A stretch of DNA of 64,000 nt from Medicago truncatula. Lineage: Eukaryota > Streptophyta > Magnoliopsida > Fabales > Fabaceae. Location of the stretch: assembly GCF_003473485.1 (NCBI RefSeq), contig NC_053047.1, forward strand, positions 3,115,001-3,179,000, given 5' to 3'. The notes under the pieces are model-generated. The model was not told the origin of the DNA, made no database searches, and was given only the letters and a program-made list of their open reading frames with translations. Of the stretch, positions 1 to 11,177 are shown piece by piece. A program made the position numbers and the translations under genes. Each line of letters starts with the position of its first letter. Position 1 is the first letter of the stretch.

Positions 1-1385
1 CACAAGCATTTGACCAAGTTGGAGATGAGTGTCCTGATGTTGATGATATACCTTACCTTAAAAAGGTCTTTGAAGGTGTTCAAGAGCTTCTTACTGACGA
101 ACTGATCTCTGCCGGTCATGATATCAGTGATGGTGGGCTACTAGTTTGTGCGTTAGAGATGGCATTTGCTGGTAATCGTGGATTTGTTTTGGACTTGAAT
201 TCACAAGGCAAGAGCCTTTTCCAAACACTATATGCAGAAGAGCTTGGGTTAGTTCTTGAGGTAAGCAAGAAAAATTTGACTAATGTGATGGAGAAATTGA
301 ACAGTGCGGGAGTTTTGGCTGAGATCATCGGTCAAGTTACTATCACTCCATCAATTGAAGTTAAGGTTGATGGGGTGACTTGTTTGGAAGAAAAAACTAG
401 TATTCTTAGAGACATGTGGGAAGATACTAGTTTTCAGCTGGAAAAATTCCAAAGATTGGCTTCTTGTGTGGATATGGAGAGAGAAGGGCTTAAACATCGT
501 TACGAGCCCTCATGGGAACTGACATACACTCCTTCCTTCACTGATGATAAGTACATGTCTGCTGCTTTAAAACCTAAAGTAGCCGTGATAAGAGAAGAAG
601 GGAGCAACGGAGACAGAGAAATGGCTGCAGCGTTTTATGCTGCCGGTTTTGAACCGTGGGATGTTACTATGTCAGATCTTCTTAATGGTGTGGTCTCTTT
701 GCAAGAGTTCCGTGGAATTGTGTTTGTTGGTGGGTTTAGCTATGCCGATGTGCTTGACTCTGCAAAGGGTTGGTCCGCTTCCATAAGATTTAATGAGTCT
801 GTTTTAAAGCAGTTTCAAGAGTTTTACAAGCGTCCCGACACTTTCAGTCTAGGTGTATGCAATGGTTGTCAACTCATGGCTTTGTTGGGATGGGTACCAG
901 GACCTCAAGTTGGCGGTGTGCATGGTGCCGGCGGCGACCTATCGCAGCCTAGGTTCATTCACAACGAGTCCGGAAGATTTGAATGCCGCTTTACAAATGT
1001 GACAATAAAGGACTCACCGGCTATGATGTTCAAAGGTATGGCTGGTAGTACAATGGGGATATGGACTGCTCATGGTGAGGGAAGAGCTTATTTCCCGGAC
1101 GAAGGTGTGTTGGAACGTGTTGTTCATTCAGATTTAGCTCCTGTAAGATATTGTGATGATGCTGGTAATCCAACAGAGACATATCCTTTCAATGTGAATG
1201 GCTCTCCTTTAGGAGTAGCAGCTATTTGTTCTCCCGACGGAAGACATCTTGCAATGATGCCTCATCCAGAGCGTTGCTTCTTAATGTGGCAGTTTCCTTG
1301 GTATCCAAAGTTGTGGAATGTTGATAAGAAGGGGCCAAGTCCTTGGTTGCGCATGTTCCAGAATGCTCGAGATTGGTGTTCCTGA
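1..1385 (+). CDS. FGAMS: Phosphoribosylformylglycinamidine synthase, C-terminal part (5' end outside window)
   Basis: Catalyses the ATP- and glutamine-dependent conversion of FGAR to FGAM, the fourth step of de novo purine synthesis; in plants it acts in plastids and mitochondria. The frame is open from base 3 to the TGA at 1383-1385 with no intron, giving about 460 C-terminal residues of a protein that is normally about 1,400 aa. The PurL ATP-binding motif HDISDGGL lies near base 115-140. The C-terminal glutamine amidotransferase domain has its nucleophile in GVCNGCQ (Cys near base 858) and the His/Glu pair in MMPHPERC (near 1255-1275). The reading frame looks intact and functional. The identification rests on these family motifs and is firm. 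The downstream 3' UTR is T-rich and has no clear boundary. Confidence 0.96.
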   Translation, partial: QAFDQVGDECPDVDDIPYLKKVFEGVQELLTDELISAGHDISDGGLLVCALEMAFAGNRGFVLDLNSQGKSLFQTLYAEELGLVLEVSKKNLTNVMEKLNSAGVLAEIIGQVTITPSIEVKVDGVTCLEEKTSILRDMWEDTSFQLEKFQRLASCVDMEREGLKHRYEPSWELTYTPSFTDDKYMSAALKPKVAVIREEGSNGDREMAAAFYAAGFEPWDVTMSDLLNGVVSLQEFRGIVFVGGFSYADVLDSAKGWSASIRFNESVLKQFQEFYKRPDTFSLGVCNGCQLMALLGWVPGPQVGGVHGAGGDLSQPRFIHNESGRFECRFTNVTIKDSPAMMFKGMAGSTMGIWTAHGEGRAYFPDEGVLERVVHSDLAPVRYCDDAGNPTETYPFNVNGSPLGVAAICSPDGRHLAMMPHPERCFLMWQFPWYPKLWNVDKKGPSPWLRMFQNARDWCS

Positions 1386-2933
1386 GATGATGATCACTTT
1401 TTTTTTTGCTCCTTTTCCTTTGTAATGTTTTATGTTTATGCCTAAAGTTTTTCAGACCAGATTATTAATAACTTGTTTACTGATGGAATATTTGCTGTTG
1501 CTATCATACTCTACATCTTTTGAATTTCATTTAGTGCTTTCTAATATATGCTATTGGAAATTCTTTAGAATATTGTTACCTGTTGATTTGGGATAGGTCT
1601 GCAGATTAAGAGGTCTTAAAAGCACAGGCCTGACACTATTTCATATAACATATCATTATATTGACATTTATTCACTTGCACTTCCGGAAAGTGTAAAATG
1701 TCTGGATATGAGATTCAATTTATTGTAAGCATACACTTCTGTAGATAACACTTATCCTCAATTAGTCCGTTCAGTTTTTTGTTTTGTAAAGTTGATTGAT
1801 GACAATACTTGATAGACCCTGGAAACTATTTTCATGATTAAATACCCAATTTCATTTTCGAAGTTGCAGGTGAGTAATACCAAGGATGAATTTGATAATA
1901 ATTTGGAGCAAGTCTGCCATCTGTAATCTGTTTTGGACATTATTTAGGGTGGTCACTTATTGTCCTGATGATGTGCATAAGAATAAATCCGTTCTCCTAA
2001 GTGGATTTTTCTGAGTGCACCGGCTTCAAGGTGATTTCTACTTGGTTATACATCCTTTGTGCTTTCTGCTTGGATTGGTTCTTTGTATTTTTTCCCGGCC
2101 ATTGCAAATGTAGGTGGATTGTGAAATGCTTGTGTGGAACATGATGATGATAGACTGTCCATTCAGCTTTTGGACAAAACCAGCCATTTTCTTACTATTA
2201 ATGGAATATATCTCTTTGCTTAACCAAGTGTGCAGAGTCTATTGTTTCTACTTAGTGCATAAGTCAAGCCTGCTTCTTGCTTATTAATGGAATGTTTAAT
2301 GTGTTGTGAAAGTTGTGGTCAAAATTATCATAGCCACTAGACTTGGTACACAACTGGTCATTGTTCTATTTATATGTATATGTATTTTATGCTTTGAAAG
2401 TTATCTATTGATTGTATGACCTGCTTGCTAGTGTTAACTAGAGTATAAATTGAACATGGTAAGGGACATAACTAAGCAAATTCTGTTTTTTGTTTATGAT
2501 GCTCTAATCATCAATTTTGTACCAGATCACTTTTACCTCGAGTTACACTTTATGAATTTTCACCATTATCCATTGTCTCGCACTTCTCTTATATCCTCCC
2601 TTCGTCCTCCTTTCCATTATCTGTCTTCTTTTTTATAGTGATATCATGGAAGAGGCATACGACATAATTAATAACATTTTTTCATAGCATGAAGCCTCAA
2701 GTTCATTTGTGAATTTTCTCTTAAGATGGCGCTGAGTAATGTTTTGTGAAACTACATGATTATCAGACTAAATTGAGCATCAAGCGATCAGGTTTATTTT
2801 GATACACTCTTCTTGGTTGTGAATTGTTTTCATCTCATTAATTCTCTGTAAATTTCTACCAGTCATTTTGATTTACTCCTTTGTGTCACTTGGGTGTTAC
2901 ACATGAGAGATGAGTTCATTATCTTTGTTTTAA
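1386..2933. other. FGAMS 3' flank, no supported gene
   Basis: This T-rich stretch probably begins with the FGAMS 3' UTR (a run of T and TTTGTAATGTTTTATG just after the stop). Short open frames occur but show no recognisable protein. No clear transposon ends were seen. It ends at the splice acceptor of the EGY3-like exon copy. Confidence 0.5.
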
Positions 2934-3243
2934 TTCAGGTTTGTATGATGCAACCAAAAGCAGAAATGGATCTCCAATTTCAGTCAACAAATATGAGCAA
3001 TACTTAAGTGCAGTTGCATTTGCTGTTACTACTTTTGGAACGGTTGCTTTGATGAGTGGATTCTTCCTTAAACCTGTTGCTACACTTGATGATTATCTTG
3101 CTAATGTTGTGCCTCTATTTGGTGGTTTCTTATCTATTCTTGGAGTTTCTGAAGTAAGTTATATGTTCAGTTTTCCACCAAACATTAAATTTTTTCCTAG
3201 ACTATAAAGCATTAAAACAGCTGAGGTTTGTCAAGTTTAAAAT
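2934..3243 (+). pseudogene. EGY3-like exon, copy 1 (isolated internal exon)
   Basis: A splice acceptor (TTCAG) is followed by an exon at 2939-3153 and a GTAAGT donor. The exon encodes about 71 residues, including NKYEQYLSAVAFAVTT, FFLKPVATLDDY and VPLFGGFLSILGVSE. These match plant EGY3, the chloroplast M50-family protein in which the HExxH zinc site is replaced by a sequence like GVSEIATR. It is an internal exon: no start codon or upstream exon is visible, and the next EGY3 exon is found only after a second copy of this exon 2.7 kb downstream. The copy is in frame, so exon 2939-3153 could in principle splice to 5956. It differs from copy 2 at only two positions over about 310 bp, so the duplication is recent. 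EGY3 was recognised from memory of the family; EGY2 is the alternative. Confidence 0.72.
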
Positions 3244-3464
3244 CCTATTTGTCAAACCCTAATCCTAATTTTTTGGCTCCAAATCATTCTGGCCGTTGGA
3301 TCTCTATCTTTGGGTGCCACTATTATATCAGCCATTGATCTTATATGTTGACTTGCACACATCACAACAATCAGTTCAAATTTGAAATTTGAATCCTTGG
3401 AAATTCATCACAATTACTATGCACACTACACAACACACGCGTTTCTTTCTCTAAAAAAAACACG

Positions 3465-3923
3465 CGTTTCTCCTCCGGCCTCCTCTCTAGGTCTCTCTGT
3501 CCCGTTGCCTCTTCCGCTTCCCGTTCATTCAACACCAACGCCATGCGCCAGTACGACGAACACTCTGATAAGTCCAATGTTGCCGATCGTCGTCACGCTT
3601 ATCGCTCTTTCTCTTGCACTGGCCGCGACGATTTCCTCTCAGGTGGTTGTTATCACTCTTTACTCACTTTCACTATTTTATTTAATTGTTTTGATTAACT
3701 AATACTAAATAAATACTGAATTGTTGTGTTTTTAGATGTTAACATGGTGGATCAATTAATGGACAATCCATTCCTTTCTGCTTCCCGTGGAATTGGATCC
3801 GGTGGAGTTCGACGTGGTTGGGATCCGGTGAAATTCTTTGCTTCTTCGTTTGGATATGCCTGGACTTGGTAAGGAAGATGTGAACATATCTGTTGAACAG
3901 AATACCCTTATCTTTAATTTTGC
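3465..3923 (+). pseudogene. Mitochondrial small heat shock protein (HSP22/23-type) fragment
   Basis: The first part, 3465-3642, encodes a mitochondrial transit-like stretch (RFSSGLLSRSL), then SFNTNAMRQYDE and a segment ending FLS at a GT donor (3643). After an intron with its acceptor at 3734-3735, the second part reads DVNMVDQLMDNPFLSASRG and RRGWD, as in plant mitochondrial small HSPs. A frameshift then occurs near 3825, and the alpha-crystallin start (LDMPGLGKEDVNISVEQNTL) continues in another frame to about 3923. The start codon is missing, the block normally found between DV and NMVDQ is absent, and the rest of the alpha-crystallin domain is lost. It is therefore a degraded fragment. 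The exon-intron structure is kept, so it came from genomic DNA and not from a processed transcript. Confidence 0.82.
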
Positions 3924-5083
3924 TTTTGGTTGTTTTGCTAGACATAATATTCCAAACGTGGATGCTAAATTGATTCCTGAAACTTAAAAATGAGTTCTTT
4001 CCTGGAATTTTGCTTTTATCTTCAATTGCCTTTTATTGTTAACTTGAATATTTTGATGATTTGCTGCTAATTTTTGATAGTCAAGTGAAATTAAAAGCAC
4101 GACAAATACAAAACATCCCACATCATACCATTATTAAGCAAGTGGGTACTAGAGAGTTCGGAGGAGTTGATGCCCTACGATACTTTGTACATATGATTGT
4201 TATAATTGGCATTCACTAATTTAAGTTTGGCTTTGATTTAACATAACTGTTTAAATTTTGATTTGGATTTGGTTTGTGAGGAGTTGAGTTAAATTGTGTT
4301 AATTGAAATGTTTTAGAATATATTTGCTTCATATTTTCAGGTTTCATGGTTGATGTTGGTTTTTATTTTTCATTAGTGTCATTATTTAATATAAATCAGG
4401 TAATGTGTGTTAGTATGAACAGAAATAACCAACGGTGATTTAAATTGTTTTTGGTGCCGATAATGCCATTGCTGCAGAATTTTATCTTGACAGGTTCATG
4501 TTGGTTTTGTAGCGATTGCAAATTTGTGTGAAAGCATATATATGTATGCAAGCTTTTCTTTATATAAGTTGAATCTTTCATCTGTAGCAGGCAATGTCTA
4601 TTATGAAGATTCAAAACCAAAAAATGTTTGGTGCTGAGTTTTTGAGAGCTGTTTTTTGTGTGCCCCCTGTCCTGTGTGTTTTTTGCGAATTTGCTTCTGG
4701 TTTGTAAGGCAGCAGGTTTATTACTTACAAGGATGTCCAATTTTTGGTGTGCTTTATTCATTTAGGGGCTGAGAATGAGGAGACTGCCATTGGAGTTAAC
4801 ACAAACTTTAATTGTAATAACTACATCTTAAGTTGCAGCTACTTTCACTTAGGTTGAGCATTAAAGGTTGCTTACCTCAGGATTTTAAGTAGCTATTTGA
4901 CTGCATTCTCTCTGAGCAAACAATGGCTACATGTCTCATATTTACATGGTTTTTGGCTATTGTTTAATAGAGATTCTATAAATTAACTAAAACTTGAAAT
5001 TAACTTGAGAATTTTTTTGTTTCTTTCGTTTGAATTGATTGAAATTGAAAAGTGATTATTGTTATTGATTTTCTTTGAATGGA

Positions 5084-5310
5084 TCAAGGATTCCGTGGAC
5101 GGAGGAAGAGCACAAGTTGTTTTCGGTTGGATTGCAGAAAGTTGACAAAGGTGATTGGAGAGGAATCTCAAGGAACTATGTGAAAACAAGAACGCCTTCG
5201 CAGGTTGCAAGTCATGCTCAGAAGTACTTTCTCTGCCGAAGTAATCTCAATTGCTGTCGCCGTAGATCCAGTCTCTTTGATAATTTTCTCTGTTATTTAT
5301 TGGTTTTCTA
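5084..5310 (+). pseudogene. SHAQKYF-type 1R-MYB transcription factor fragment
   Basis: The fragment encodes one MYB repeat: [29 protein letters not shown], then [13 protein letters not shown], followed by [15 protein letters not shown]. The SHAQKYF signature identifies the plant KUA1/MYB1R1/DIVARICATA-like class. The upstream zinc-knuckle and linker exon is absent, and the frame ends at a stop about 10 residues after SSLFD, where real family members continue for 100-200 residues. The start at 5084 follows an AAG/GATT context that may be an old splice acceptor. It lies between the two EGY3-like copies, so I read it as a captured or transposed exon, not a working gene. Confidence 0.8.
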
Positions 5311-5613
5311 ATTTTGATTGAATCAAGTTTTTTTTTTTTTTTTTTTTGTGGAAATCCTTTGGTAGTTGTAAAGAAATCTAACAACTAGAATGGAGAGTGA
5401 TATAAGATTATAAGGTTTATGTTTGTTCTCTATTTAGGGCTACTTTTTATTAGCAATTGTAAGAAATGTTAATGTTAAAACAAATATGTTTCATTTGAAA
5501 AGTATGAGGATTTGATTTAAAAAATTAAGATTATGAAGACTAAAATCACACAATACTTAAGCTAAAGGACAAAAATACAATTAAGGCTTTCAGTTAATTG
5601 CGTGCTTTGTACA

Positions 5614-6035
5614 TTCAGGTTTGTATGATGCAACCAAAAGCAGAAATGGATCTCCAATTTCAGTCAACAAATATGAGCAATACTTAAGTGCAGTTGCATT
5701 TGCTGTTACTACTTTTGGAACGGTTGCTTTGATGAGTGGATTCTTCACTTAAACCTGTTGCTACACTTGATGATTATCTTGCTAATGTTGTGCCTCTATT
5801 TGGTGGTTTCTTATCTATTCTTGGAGTTTCTGAGGTAAGTTATATGTTCAGTTTTCCACCAAACATTAAATTTTTTCCTAGACTATAAAGCATTAAAACA
5901 GCTGAGGTTTGTCAAGTTTAAAATGTTTTGTGTTTGTATTATTTTCATTGTTCAGATAGCCACGTGGGTAATAGCCGCTCGATACGGTGTTAAACTCATC
6001 CCTTTGTTCCTGGTAACATCTAATGCACTTTACTT
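5614..6035 (+). pseudogene. EGY3-like exon copy 2 plus following partial exon, frameshifted
   Basis: Exon 5619-5834 repeats copy 1 almost exactly, but one extra A in GATTCTTCACTTAAACC shifts the frame and creates an immediate TAA after GFFT. The intron continues past the point where copy 1 diverges. It ends in TTCAG at 5951-5955, and a further exon begins at 5956 (IATWVIAARYGVKLIPLFLV). This matches the EGY3 segment that follows GVSE. Homology stops after VTSN near 6032, in the middle of the conserved region (the usual WTGCLG is missing), so the piece is truncated at its 3' side as well as broken inside. Confidence 0.75.
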
Positions 6036-8296
6036 TTCTGATACATACTTCTATAGTAAAAAAGAATGGGAAATGAAACTACACTAAACTTGAATAATTA
6101 GTCAATGAATATCGTTTACTAAGACCACATTCTTATGGCTTCTTCAATTGAACCAAAAATAAGACCATAATCACCGATATTGGTTTCATACAAATTTTGA
6201 TGACAGTATTGAGATCATATATAAATTACATAAGATATTTGTAGAAGAACAAGCCTAAAATTCTTACAATCAATCAAATAAATTGCTCAATGAAAGCTTT
6301 TATCTTTTTTATTAAGAAGTCTTTGCTTATTCTTTCCTCTATAAAAAAAATGTATTGTACCCCGTGAATTGAGCCCTATTTTATATGTTTTGAATTTTTA
6401 TTGTTATTGTTTTCAACACTATATTTAGTGATAATAACAACTATATAGGATTATCTTGGTGCTTGAGCATGAGTGTGATGTTTTTGAAATTGACTTGGTG
6501 GTTGAGAATGTGTGAGATGATTTTGAGATTGATAGTGCTTGGTGCTACTTTGCATTTGTAGCGATATTGCCAACCAATAGGCTGGAACTCTCCTTTTGTA
6601 TGATTTATTTAAGCCACTTTTAGAACCTATATTTAGTTTATTATGTGCTCGCAATAACATGTTCATTTGGTTATTGATTAGTGTCTTATGTCAGCATGCG
6701 TCTTTCTATCCCAAGAGATCGTTTTAAATTTGAAGTTTGAAATGTGAAGATTTGGATGAGAAACTACTATTGTATAACTTGAATTTACTGTCCAATTTTG
6801 ATCAGTTTTTTTCCTCACTAAATTTGCAAAGAGGTTTGGGGGTTTATGTATGCTAATTAGGCAAGCTTAATAGAGCATTGTCCCGTTTATTCTTTAGTTC
6901 TTTCCTCTTTTTATTTTATTTTCCTTTTACTTCTTGCTTATTATTTTATTTCAATTATATCTTTAGTTCCTTTGGTTAGTCCCAAGTTGAATGATTGTGA
7001 ACACAATTGGGATTGAACACTCAATTTCTTTGTGATTTAGATTCGCATTTCAAGATTGGTTGTGGGTTGTGGCTGGTGGGCAGATTTGTATTGCTTAGAA
7101 TTTAGCAGAACTGACATTGATGTAGCTCAAATCTCGATATACACCTGACAATGCATATGGTATGTCACCTAAGTTTGTTAATTTTATGCATTCAGTTCTA
7201 TGTAAATTTGAGGCACATTTCCTGAAATGTTGTATATCGAGAGATTTTTAGAACATTTAGACTTTTTACTTTTATGTCTATTATCCTGTTTTGTGTACTG
7301 AACCTTGATTGTTTGCAGTTTATTTAACGTTCAATATGCCGTGCTACCAAGGCATACTTTTGCAGATGCAACTGTTTTGTGTTTTCTTCTATATTAGTAG
7401 TGTGTGAAAGGACTTCTGATACGTTGCCATTCCATTGCAGAATTATATAAAAGCTGAAAACAGACTGAATACAAAGGCAGTGTATCAGTATGTTTGTACA
7501 CTATGCACAATTTTCATGGTAATATGAATTCGATTCACTATTGCTGTATAATTTGCTGCTGTATATCAATCCTAATGAACTTCAACATTTTTATCCAATT
7601 AATTTCACTTTCATTCCAATTGATATGCGTTTCGGACAAATAATTGACGAGCAAACTCATATACAGAGAATACGTTTTTTAATAGACCATGTGAATTTAT
7701 AAACACTTTTAGGCAAGTTGTGTCCATAATATACCACAAATACTGTTTAAAATATGTTGCAAGTGATGTTATGAACTATACCGCACGGGTGGAAAGTCTA
7801 GTTTAACTACTTATAGTTATAACCTCTATAATAATGGCAAATGGGCGGTGTGAGAGTGGAGCTCTCCTTACTATGTCAACAACAATATAAAGAAGTATAT
7901 GGCTCTAATAAAGTATATGAATGAATATAGAAAAATAAGAGAGGAGAATCAAAATTTCGTCGTCTCAAAGAATACAACTGTTTCCAATCCAACTTACACC
8001 TACGTACTAAAAGATAAAGTCACTAACTATTTTATGATTAGTTCATAGACTCGTACTTAAGTCACAGGTTTTGGGAAAAATGGTTTAACAGAGTAATGAA
8101 AGGATGACAAGGATAAATTGTTTTGAAAAGGAAAATTCTTTTTTAAAGAAAGACAAAATTGCAATAGTCATGAAAAAACTTTAAATTGCATAAAAATTAA
8201 TCTCTATTATATTCATCAACTATTGATAAAATGATTAATACTAGTAGTATAAGAGCTTCCACAATGGTAGTATAAAAAATTTGGTAGTATAAAATA
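6036..8296. other. AT-rich intergenic DNA, no supported gene
   Basis: Nothing coding is supported. Around 7330-7520 there are splice-like signals (CATTGCAG at 7433-7440) and moderately structured sequence that could be another gene relic linked to the mosaic upstream, but I recognise no protein in it. Confidence 0.4.
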
Positions 8297-8473
8297 TTTG
8301 ACACGTGGCACCTCACTTAAGGTGTCACGTCAGCGTTGACCGAGTCAACAATGGACTGGGGATCCAAAACTGCCAAAGAATCAAAACATAGGGGGCTGTT
8401 TTGTATTTAAATTAGTTAGAGATCCATAACCGCAACTTTTAGAAAGATATGAGTCCAAAAGTGCAATTAAGCC
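8297..8473. repeat. Truncated Mutator-type MITE (right half)
   Basis: The sequence from ACACGTGGCACCTCACTTAA to GTGCAATTAAGCC matches the right half of the complete element at 9440-9749, including GTCAGCGTTGACCGAGTCAA and the right terminal repeat. The left terminal repeat is missing. Confidence 0.75.
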
Positions 8474-9439
8474 TACTATAAATGAAGTTTAGATGAGTGC
8501 TGACAATAATTTTTAAAACATATTCTACACATTTTATTCTTATGGTGTGCTTGATCTGCTAAAAATGAAGGACATGACACAACAATTTCAGTTATTGTTT
8601 GATTTATAAAACTGTTTATAAGACATGACAAACTAGAGGCAAGAGAAAGACAAAAACAAAAAAAAATTATCTCTCACCAGATGAGTGCTGAATAATGTAT
8701 GTTGAATCTTCTTCCCATTTGTTTTTGAATCATGTTTACTTAATCCAATTGGAAGACTTGTAGATGAGGCCTCCCTTTGTTTAAAAGTCTCCGCCGGAAT
8801 GAGATAAAGAAAGGGATGTTTCGTTGGCATCGATATAGCTTATGGTATCTTGATGCATTTCTACATAGTGGGGTATCATCATGCTCAATGCCACAAAGTC
8901 TTTTTGACATTATCTAAAAATACTCCAACTGTATATTCTTATTATTTATATTTATTCCCTTTTTTCTATGAGACTTTTCAATTTAGTGATTAATTCCAAG
9001 AAAGCTATTGGCAATAGATACATGTTCTCTTAATCTTAAAAATTCCACGTAATAAGTCTCTCATTTTTTTATATATTCTATCGTGTCGCTGTTTTCTCCT
9101 AGTATGACTATTTGACTATATTATATATTTCAAAATATCATACCACTCTTTCAAAAAAAAAAATATCTTACCATTATTTTAGATAGAGGAAATGATAAAA
9201 TCGTCATACACTCACACATATGAAGCGGAGGTGTCTGAGTTTAACTTAAATCACGATATCTTACTTAACAATTTCAACATTTTTATATGTGGAATTAAGA
9301 TTTATGAAACAAATATCGTATCTTTCTCTCCTCAGAGTAATCGGGCCACCATCCTATGATCCAATCTAGATGTCCTTTAATGATAATTTCAACATCCAAC
9401 TAACTACCCAAAGATGGCAAATCTCTCACTAATAAGTAA

Positions 9440-9749
9440 GACTTAATTGCACTTTTGGACCCCTATCTTTTCAAAAGTTGCGGTTATGGATCCCTAATTA
9501 ATTTAAATACAAAACAGTCCTCTATGTTTTGATTCTTTGGCAGTTTTGGACCCCCAAGGCAAAAAAAAAAAAATTTGACACATGCCACGTCACTTAGGGT
9601 GCCACGTCAGCGTTGACCGAGTCAACAATGGACTGGGGGTCCAAAACTGCCAAAGAATCAAAACATAGGGGCTGTTTTATATTTAAATTAGTTAAGGGTC
9701 CATAACCACAACTTTTGAAAAGATAAGGATCCAAAAGTGCAATTAAGCC
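9440..9749. mobile_element. Mutator-type MITE with long terminal inverted repeats
   Basis: About 115 bp at the left end (CTTAATTGCACTTTTGGACC onward) is the inverse of the right end (GGATCCAAAAGTGCAATTAAG). The 9-bp direct repeat AATAAGTAA flanks the element at 9431-9439 and 9750-9758. A long terminal inverted repeat plus a 9-bp target duplication fits non-autonomous Mutator-like elements. It has no coding capacity. The interior carries CACGTCAG and GTTGACC motifs shared with the copy at 8297. Confidence 0.85.
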
Positions 9750-10341
9750 AATAAGTAATAACTAGGGTATTGAGATAGTATATAAATGGAGTGTAATAAC
9801 ATTACTCCCTTTCATACCTAAATATAGCTTGGTATAAAAATAAGTAATGAAGTTAAAAAGTTGAAAGGAATCCTATATACTAGGAGCGTCACATGATGTC
9901 TAAGATAACCCTTCAAAAAATGATGTCTAATATATATAAATTAATCTCATAATTAAATAAGTATGATAAATAAATAAATAAAAATATATAAAATATATTT
10001 GCCAACAAAGGTCGGGTCTTGCATCAGACTTCCACAACGTGTCAAACTAATGTTCGAGTCTTGACTTAAAGAAATATTCATGTATATTGTTTCACACGTC
10101 TCAAATAGATTATCTCACATAGAGGAAACTTTATAGTGTTAGCCTTTCAATTCATAGTGGAAAGACTCTAATAATTTGGAGTTTAATCCGAATTAAGTAA
10201 AATCTGGTCAAATATTGTTTCACCGAAGAATCAAGTTCAGGTTCTCCTGATTCGTTCTTTGGTAAAGTTTATTAACCATTTCAACTCAATCACATTTTTT
10301 TTATTGTTATTTTTGTATAATAATAGAAAAGATGTGATAAT
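9750..10341. other. Intergenic, nothing recognised
   Basis: AT-rich sequence between two mobile elements. I see no gene, strong hairpin or tandem repeat. Confidence 0.4.
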
Positions 10342-10480
10342 TCCCGTGAGCTTAGCTCAGTTGGTAGGGATATTACATATTATATATGCAGGAGTTGGGG
10401 TTCGAACCCCGGATACTCCACTTCTCCACAATTAAATTGTGTGAGCTCTAGCCTATTTGACAAAAAAAAAAAAAAAAAGA
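10342..10480 (+). mobile_element. tRNA-derived SINE
   Basis: The element starts with a tRNA-like A box (GTGAGCTTAGCTCAGTTGG), carries a B box (GGTTCGAACCCC) and ends in a long A run. It is flanked by the 11-bp direct repeat GATGTGATAAT at 10331-10341 and 10481-10491. This is a retroposed RNA polymerase III type SINE with an intact target duplication. Related copies occur elsewhere in the window in both orientations. Confidence 0.88.
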
Positions 10481-10491
10481 GATGTGATAAT

Positions 10492-11177
10492 CAATTAATA
10501 CCTTTTACTTCTCCATCACACATGAAATAAATTCATAATATTTGAGAACGTATACCAAAAATAAATGTACCAAAAACTACCTAGAAAAAGATTCATGAAT
10601 TAATTATTTTTTTAAGGGAGATTCACGAATTAATAATTATCTCCACTTTTTTGGGGAGGAATCTCATCCATATTTTGAAAACTATTTTTTTGGTACAACC
10701 ATTAGACACTAATTGAATAAGTAAGAATCAAGTTTTGTCTTTTTACCCCATTTTCTACAAAATATCGTACTCAAAAAAGATATAGTTTATATTTGCATAT
10801 ACAGATATGTTAATATTTATTTGTTTTTTCACACCGTACGTGTAGATATTTATTTTATATGTAGTGTTTAAATAATATCTTAACATTTTATATTTGTTTT
10901 ACGGTTAAATTTTAATTTTTTATACCAACTAATTAATTAAAAATAAGAATTCTAGTTTTTTTTTTTTTTTTTTATTATGTTGATGGGGGTTTCACAGAAA
11001 TAAATGTGTAGAAAAAACTTTGTGGTGGGGAAATGATAACGAGATGAAAGACCATTTGAGTTGTTGGGGTGGGAACAAGAAAACACTCCCTCCTCATTGG
11101 CATCCCAACTTGAAGAAAAATGCTCTTCTTCCAACACCTTTTGCTCATTCTCAATCAAACTTTTTAAAATGCACATG
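10492..11177. other. Intergenic, duplicated block
   Basis: Parts of this stretch (10492-10790) resemble 13920-14250 (shared ACTACCTAGAA and TACCAAAAATA segments and TTTTGTCTTTTTACCC), so the two belong to a dispersed or segmentally duplicated block. No gene is supported. Confidence 0.5.

Noticed and set aside
2941..3207. EGY3-like frame as a complete small gene
   Set aside because: It opens at a splice acceptor with no ATG and ends in intron sequence after a GTAAGT donor, so it is an isolated internal exon.
3382..3702. Plus-strand 106-aa open frame with proline-rich start
   Set aside because: Out of frame with the small HSP homology, which lies in another frame over the same bases.
7433..7540. 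Possible exon after CATTGCAG
   Set aside because: The open stretch after the acceptor is short, has no recognisable protein and no partner exon.
10342..10430. Possible tRNA gene
   Set aside because: A and B boxes are present, but there is no acceptor stem or cloverleaf, and an A tail with target duplications marks it as a SINE.
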